Part shown: positions 60,203 to 64,000 of the stretch, piece after piece
Numbering within the stretch: position 1 is the stretch's first letter
Layout of the letters: each line of letters opens with the position of its first letter
NCBI RefSeq assembly: GCF_004103695.1
Contig: NZ_CP035280.1
Location: 496,001-560,000, forward strand
Source of the DNA: Clostridium sp. JN-9
Lineage (GTDB): Bacteria > Bacillota > Clostridia > Clostridiales > Clostridiaceae
Direction: 5' to 3'
Length of the DNA: 64,000 nucleotides
Notes under the pieces: generated by a model
What the model was told of the DNA's origin: nothing
The model's input: the letters and a program-made list of their open reading frames with translations, nothing else
Database searches by the model: none
Position numbers and translations under genes: made by a program

Positions 60203-61240
60203 ATGAAAGCTGGAGTTTTATATAAAACAGGAGATATTCAATATTCTGATTTTAATGACCCAGTGTGCGATGATGATTCAGTTATTGTAAAAGTAAAAGC
60301 ATGTGGAATTTGCGGGTCAGATCCTCCAAGAATTTTAAATCATTGGAAATATCCTGTCCCAGCTATTGCAGGACACGAATTTTCAGGGACAATTTTGGAG
60401 AAAGGTAAAAATGTAACTGGATTTGATATTAATGAAAGAGTTACTGCAGCACCCTTTATCCCATGTAATAAATGCCGTTATTGTAAGTCAGGAATTTATT
60501 CTATGTGCGACAATTATGGAATGATTGGATCAAAAGAATATGGTGCATTTGCAGAATATGTTAAGGTACCTGCTGGGAACCTGGTAAAAATATATGATAT
60601 GGATTTTGAAGATGGAGCTATGATAGAACCATTAGCAGTTGCTGCACATGCTTTAATAGGAATAGAGCCTCAGCTAGGGGATACTGTAGCAGTTATGGGT
60701 GCCGGAATTATTGGTCAGTTAACTATAAACTGGCTAAAGGTTGCAGGGATAACAAATATTATTGCAGTTGATATTTCAGATAAAAAATTAGAAATTTCTA
60801 AAGAATTAGGAGCTAAATTCTGCATTAATCCTCTTCATTCTGATTTAGTAAAAAGTATCATGGATATAACAGAAAATAATGGAGTAGATATTTCCATGGA
60901 GTGTGCAGGATCAAAAATTACTGAAGAACAATGTCTCCTTATTACAAGGAAAAAAGGTAAAGTTGCATATATTGGAATAGCTCACTCTGATGTTCTCTTA
61001 AAGGAAAATGCTTTTGAGGGTATTTTCAGAAAAGAGTTAACATTAAAAGGTTACTTTAATTCATATTCAGCACCCTTCCCTGGAAGGGAGTGGCAAATGA
61101 GTGTGGATTATGTAAGATCAGGCAAAATAGTACTGAGGAATTTAGTATCACATAGATTTAAACTAAGTCAAATTAAAGAGGCATTTGATATGATTGGGTT
61201 AAAAAAAGAAGAATATAATAAAATATTAATTATGCCATAG
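60203..61240 (+). CDS. Zn-dependent polyol-phosphate dehydrogenase (GatD-like)
   Basis: 345 residues, medium-chain dehydrogenase. Catalytic zinc ligands in KACGICGSDPPRI and GHEFSGTI, structural-zinc Cys in CNKCRYCKSGIYSMC, Rossmann GAGIIGQLTI. CGSD-PRI plus MIGSKEYGAFAEYV resembles galactitol-1-phosphate 5-dehydrogenase GatD. Acts on the polyol phosphate produced by GatABC, giving a ketose phosphate. GGAGGTGA precedes the ATG. Confidence 0.9.
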   Translation: MKAGVLYKTGDIQYSDFNDPVCDDDSVIVKVKACGICGSDPPRILNHWKYPVPAIAGHEFSGTILEKGKNVTGFDINERVTAAPFIPCNKCRYCKSGIYSMCDNYGMIGSKEYGAFAEYVKVPAGNLVKIYDMDFEDGAMIEPLAVAAHALIGIEPQLGDTVAVMGAGIIGQLTINWLKVAGITNIIAVDISDKKLEISKELGAKFCINPLHSDLVKSIMDITENNGVDISMECAGSKITEEQCLLITRKKGKVAYIGIAHSDVLLKENAFEGIFRKELTLKGYFNSYSAPFPGREWQMSVDYVRSGKIVLRNLVSHRFKLSQIKEAFDMIGLKKEEYNKILIMP

Positions 61241-61256
61241 GGAGGGTGATAATATT

Positions 61257-62288
61257 ATGGAGGCACTAGCAAAGCTGGAAAAAGGATATAACCATATGAA
61301 ACTGATAAATATTAAGGAGCCTGAATATAATGATGATCAGGTTAAAATTAAAGTAAAATATACAGGCATTTGTGGATCAGATATACACACTTTTAAAGGT
61401 GAATATAAAAATCCTACTGTGCCTGTGGTATTAGGACATGAATTTTCAGGTGAAGTAGTTGCAGTAGGAAAAAACGTTGAAGGAATCAAAGTTGGTGATT
61501 ATGTCACTAGTGAAACAACCTACTCCATTTGCGGAACATGTGAATATTGTAAAACTGGAGATTATAATCTATGTCCATCCAGAAAAGGATTAGGAACTCA
61601 GGTTAATGGCAGTTTTGCCGAATATGTTGTTGCCAGAGGCAAAAGTGTTCATGTACTTCCTAAGGAGGTAGATCTTTTATCTGCAGCACTAACAGAACCA
61701 TTGGCATGTACTGTACATGCAGCAATGGAGAAGGTCAAAGTAAATGATAATGAAAAAGTATTAGTTTTCGGGCCTGGCCCCATAGGATTAATGACAGCAC
61801 AGGTTGCAAAGGCCAATGGCGCATTTGTAATAATTGCAGGAATAGATAAAGATTCAAATAGGTTAGAAGTTGCTAAAAAAATAGGTATTGATGAAGCTAT
61901 AAATTTACAGCAGGAAAACCTGGAAGAAGCAGTAAATAAGCTGACAAATGGCTATGGAGTGGATAAAGTTTTTGAATGCTCTGGATCAATACAAGCCTTA
62001 AACAGTGGTTTGAATTTACTAAGGAAAAAAGGTGCTCTTGTTCAGATAGGCTTATTTGCTAAATCTTTAAATGAATTAAATGAAGAAAAAGTAATTCAAA
62101 AGGAGATTACCTATATAGGAAGCAGAAGTCAAAAGCCAAGTTCTTGGGATAAAGCACTTAGATTAATGGCTGAGCATAAAGTTGATGTAAAATGCTTAGT
62201 TTCAGATATATATAAACTAAATGATTGGGAAAAGGCCTTTGATAAGGTTATGAAGGGTGAAGGAATAAAAGTAGTAATAGAATCTTAA
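61257..62288 (+). CDS. Second Zn-dependent polyol-phosphate dehydrogenase
   Basis: 343 residues, same superfamily but a different branch: YTGICGSDIHTFKGEY, GHEFSGEVVAVG, CGTCEYCKTGDYNLC, GPGPIGLMTAQVAKANGA. Similar to sorbitol dehydrogenases and to D-arabitol-phosphate dehydrogenases of Enterococcus and Bacillus. A pair of such enzymes behind one PTS suggests two substrates or two stereocentres. Begins 16 bp after the previous stop with GGGAGGGTGAT. Confidence 0.9.
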   Translation: MEALAKLEKGYNHMKLINIKEPEYNDDQVKIKVKYTGICGSDIHTFKGEYKNPTVPVVLGHEFSGEVVAVGKNVEGIKVGDYVTSETTYSICGTCEYCKTGDYNLCPSRKGLGTQVNGSFAEYVVARGKSVHVLPKEVDLLSAALTEPLACTVHAAMEKVKVNDNEKVLVFGPGPIGLMTAQVAKANGAFVIIAGIDKDSNRLEVAKKIGIDEAINLQQENLEEAVNKLTNGYGVDKVFECSGSIQALNSGLNLLRKKGALVQIGLFAKSLNELNEEKVIQKEITYIGSRSQKPSSWDKALRLMAEHKVDVKCLVSDIYKLNDWEKAFDKVMKGEGIKVVIES

Positions 62289-62302
62289 AGGGAGTGATTT
62301 TT

Positions 62303-63124
62303 GTGGAAGATAAGGAATTAATGGATATTGCAAGAAAGGTTAGGATAGATATTATTGAAATGCTTAGTGAATCAAAATCAGGTCATCCAGGAGGATCATT
62401 ATCTTGTGCAGATATTTTAACAGTATTATATTTTGACAAGATGTATGTGGATATTTATGAGCAAAAAAATGATGACAGAGATAGGCTTGTTCTGTCAAAA
62501 GGTCATGCAGCTCCAGCACTCTATGCGGTGCTTGCTGAAAGAGGCTTTTTTGATAAGAAGGAATTAAAAACATTAAGAAAGTATGGCTCAATTCTTCAGG
62601 GACACCCAGACATGAACTCTACACCTGGCATAGACATGACAACTGGATCATTAGGACAAGGACTCTCAGCTGCCAATGGTATTGCAATTGCTGGAAAACT
62701 TAACAAAAAGGAGTACACTGTTTATGCTATTTTAGGAGATGGCGAACTGGAAGAAGGACAGGTTTGGGAAGCAGTAATGACAGCAGCACATTATAAACTA
62801 GATAATTTAATAGTTTTTATAGACAATAATGGATTACAAATTGATGGCACAAATAAAGAGGTTATGAATATTTATCCAATTGATGAAAAGTTTAAAGCCT
62901 TTAACTGGAATGTAATAAAAATAGATGGTCATGATATTGAACAAATTAAAAATGCAATAGATCAGGGAAAAAAGATAAAAGGGAAACCTACAGTTATTAT
63001 AGCAAAGACCATTAAGGGTAAAGGGGTTTCGTTTATGGAAAATCAAGTTCAATGGCATGGTGTAGCACCAAATAAAGAACAAGAAGAAGAGGCATTAAAA
63101 GAACTTATGGGAGGTGCTCAGTAA
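62303..63124 (+). CDS. Transketolase, N-terminal (TPP-binding) subunit
   Basis: 273 residues from GTG 62303, after AAGGGAGTGAT. TPP domain: SKSGHPGGSLSCADILTVLY, SKGHAAPALYAVLAERGFF, GSLGQGLSAANGIAIAG, and GDGELEEGQVWEA with metal Asp, then DNNGLQIDG. Split transketolases are common in Clostridia. Its stop overlaps the next start (TAATG). Confidence 0.94.
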   Translation: MEDKELMDIARKVRIDIIEMLSESKSGHPGGSLSCADILTVLYFDKMYVDIYEQKNDDRDRLVLSKGHAAPALYAVLAERGFFDKKELKTLRKYGSILQGHPDMNSTPGIDMTTGSLGQGLSAANGIAIAGKLNKKEYTVYAILGDGELEEGQVWEAVMTAAHYKLDNLIVFIDNNGLQIDGTNKEVMNIYPIDEKFKAFNWNVIKIDGHDIEQIKNAIDQGKKIKGKPTVIIAKTIKGKGVSFMENQVQWHGVAPNKEQEEEALKELMGGAQ

Positions 63125-64000
63125 TGAAAATTGCAACAAGACAGGCATATGGTGAAGCATTGGCTGAATTAGCAAAAACAAATGAAAATGTAGTAGTTTT
63201 AGATGCTGATTTAGGAAAGTCAACAAAGACATATGAATTTAAAAAAGTTTGTCCTGAAAGATATTTTGATATGGGAATTTCAGAACAGGATATGATTGGA
63301 ACTGCAGCAGGTTTGGCTGCCAGCGGTAAAATTCCTTTTGCCAGCACATTTGCTATGTTTGCAGCAGGAAGAGCATTTGAACAGATAAGAAATTCAGTTG
63401 CTTATCCAAGATTAGATGTAAAAATTGCCGCAACCCATGCAGGTTTAACTGTAGGAGAGGATGGCGCCACACATCAGGCTATAGAAGATATTTCCTTAAT
63501 GAGAAGTATACCTAATATGGTGGTAATAAGTCCATCTGATGCTGTAGAGGCAAAACAAGTGATTTTTGAGGCAGTAAAGTATGATGGACCTATGTATATA
63601 AGACTCGGCAGATATCCAGTGCCTGTAATTCATGATGATAAATTTGAATTTAAAATTGGTAAAGGTGAAGTTTTGAGAGATGGCAAAGATGCTACAATAA
63701 TTGCAACTGGAATAATGGTAAGTGTAGCACTTGAAGCTGCAGAAAAGTTAAAATATGAAAATATAGAAGCATCAGTAATTAATATAGCCACAATAAAACC
63801 TATTGACAGAGAGCTTATAGTAAAGTATGCAAAACAGACCGAAAAAATTGTTACAGCGGAAGAACACAGTATTATTGGAGGATTGGGATCCGCTGTGGCA
63901 GAAGTGCTTTCCGTAGAGTATCCTACGAAGATGAAAATGGTTGGAGTAGAAGATAAATTTGGTCATTCAGGCACTCCTGAAGAACTTCTAAAAAATTATA
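63124..64000 (+). CDS. Transketolase, C-terminal subunit (3' end outside window)
   Basis: 292 codons visible, open to the window end; about 20 are missing from the usual 310. Pyrimidine domain with VLDADLGKSTKTYEFKK, catalytic Glu in FDMGISEQDMIGTAAGLA, HAGLTVGEDGATHQAIEDIS, and transketolase C domain from about 190 (ATIIATGIMVSVALEAAEKL). With the preceding subunit it moves two-carbon units from xylulose-5-P, so the operon's product is probably a pentulose phosphate. Confidence 0.94.
   Translation, partial: MKIATRQAYGEALAELAKTNENVVVLDADLGKSTKTYEFKKVCPERYFDMGISEQDMIGTAAGLAASGKIPFASTFAMFAAGRAFEQIRNSVAYPRLDVKIAATHAGLTVGEDGATHQAIEDISLMRSIPNMVVISPSDAVEAKQVIFEAVKYDGPMYIRLGRYPVPVIHDDKFEFKIGKGEVLRDGKDATIIATGIMVSVALEAAEKLKYENIEASVINIATIKPIDRELIVKYAKQTEKIVTAEEHSIIGGLGSAVAEVLSVEYPTKMKMVGVEDKFGHSGTPEELLKNY

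Noticed and set aside
1-64000. Prophage, restriction-modification, CRISPR-Cas or known antiviral operon
   Set aside because: No integrase, capsid, terminase, methyltransferase-endonuclease pair or Cas gene was found; defence-like candidates are limited to TnpB and the TA-like pair.

Overview
The window looks like a low-GC, strictly anaerobic, spore-forming Firmicute, most likely Clostridium sensu stricto. The evidence is the AT-rich sequence, strong AGGAGG-type ribosome binding sites, pyruvate:ferredoxin oxidoreductase, a small DUF3787-type protein and a putative spore-coat lectin, sigma-54 enhancer-binding proteins, and typical clostridial PTS and Tad loci. I saw no rRNA, tRNA or CRISPR array.

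Layout. 1-1446: end of manA and a GntR regulator. 1604-5050: a small stress module with an Fe-S repair di-iron protein, a Crp/Fnr regulator, a methyltransferase-like membrane protein and a cupin; two perfect TTGAT-N4-ATCAA boxes sit 41.5 bp upstream of plausible start points, and the regulator has an FNR-type recognition helix. 5.1-9.3 kb: an accessory region with gene remnants, two paralogous copies of an element that reads as a type I toxin-antitoxin module (small membrane peptide plus convergent antisense RNA), a truncated TPR regulator between them, and a complete 1,640-bp insertion sequence with a 9-bp target duplication and a cluster of DnaA boxes. 9.9-15.7 kb: a sigma-54 activator, a matching -24/-12 promoter, alanine dehydrogenase, an amino acid permease and an aldehyde dehydrogenase. 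16-17.2 kb: a second transposase. 17.4-21.6 kb: an HxlR regulator and nifJ. 21.6-22.9 kb: DUF3787-type protein and a six-repeat propeller lectin with a sigma-K-like promoter.

23-33 kb: a complete Gram-positive Tad/Flp pilus operon (flp, prepilin peptidase, TadE, TadG-like, CpaB, TadZ, TadA, TadB, TadC), preceded by a DUF192 protein and followed by a dynamin-like GTPase. 33-37.7 kb: a malate module (malic enzyme, KdgT-type permease, divergent CitA/DcuS-type two-component system). 37.8-40.7 kb: ogt, a DeoR regulator, and fsa-rpe. 40.8-48 kb: the glucitol/sorbitol PTS operon (srlD, SorC-type regulator, a 46-codon ORF, gutM, srlA, srlE, srlB, HAD phosphatase); an IS607-type element with an intact TnpB lies between the predicted promoter/operators and srlD. 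48-50 kb: a chemoreceptor with a sigma-D-like promoter. 50.1-51.2 kb: a decayed IS1595-like element. 51.2-53.8 kb: a YtrA-type ABC transporter operon with a long palindromic operator. 53.8-54.5 kb: a YhhN-family protein. 54.6-64 kb: a LevR-type activator and, behind a textbook sigma-54 promoter, a GatABC PTS operon with two polyol-phosphate dehydrogenases and a split transketolase, most simply a pentitol or galactitol pathway.

Together the window codes for polyol and organic/amino acid fermentation. Pentose-phosphate enzymes (fsa, rpe, transketolase) connect the two polyol PTS systems to central metabolism, and PFOR handles pyruvate from malate and alanine.
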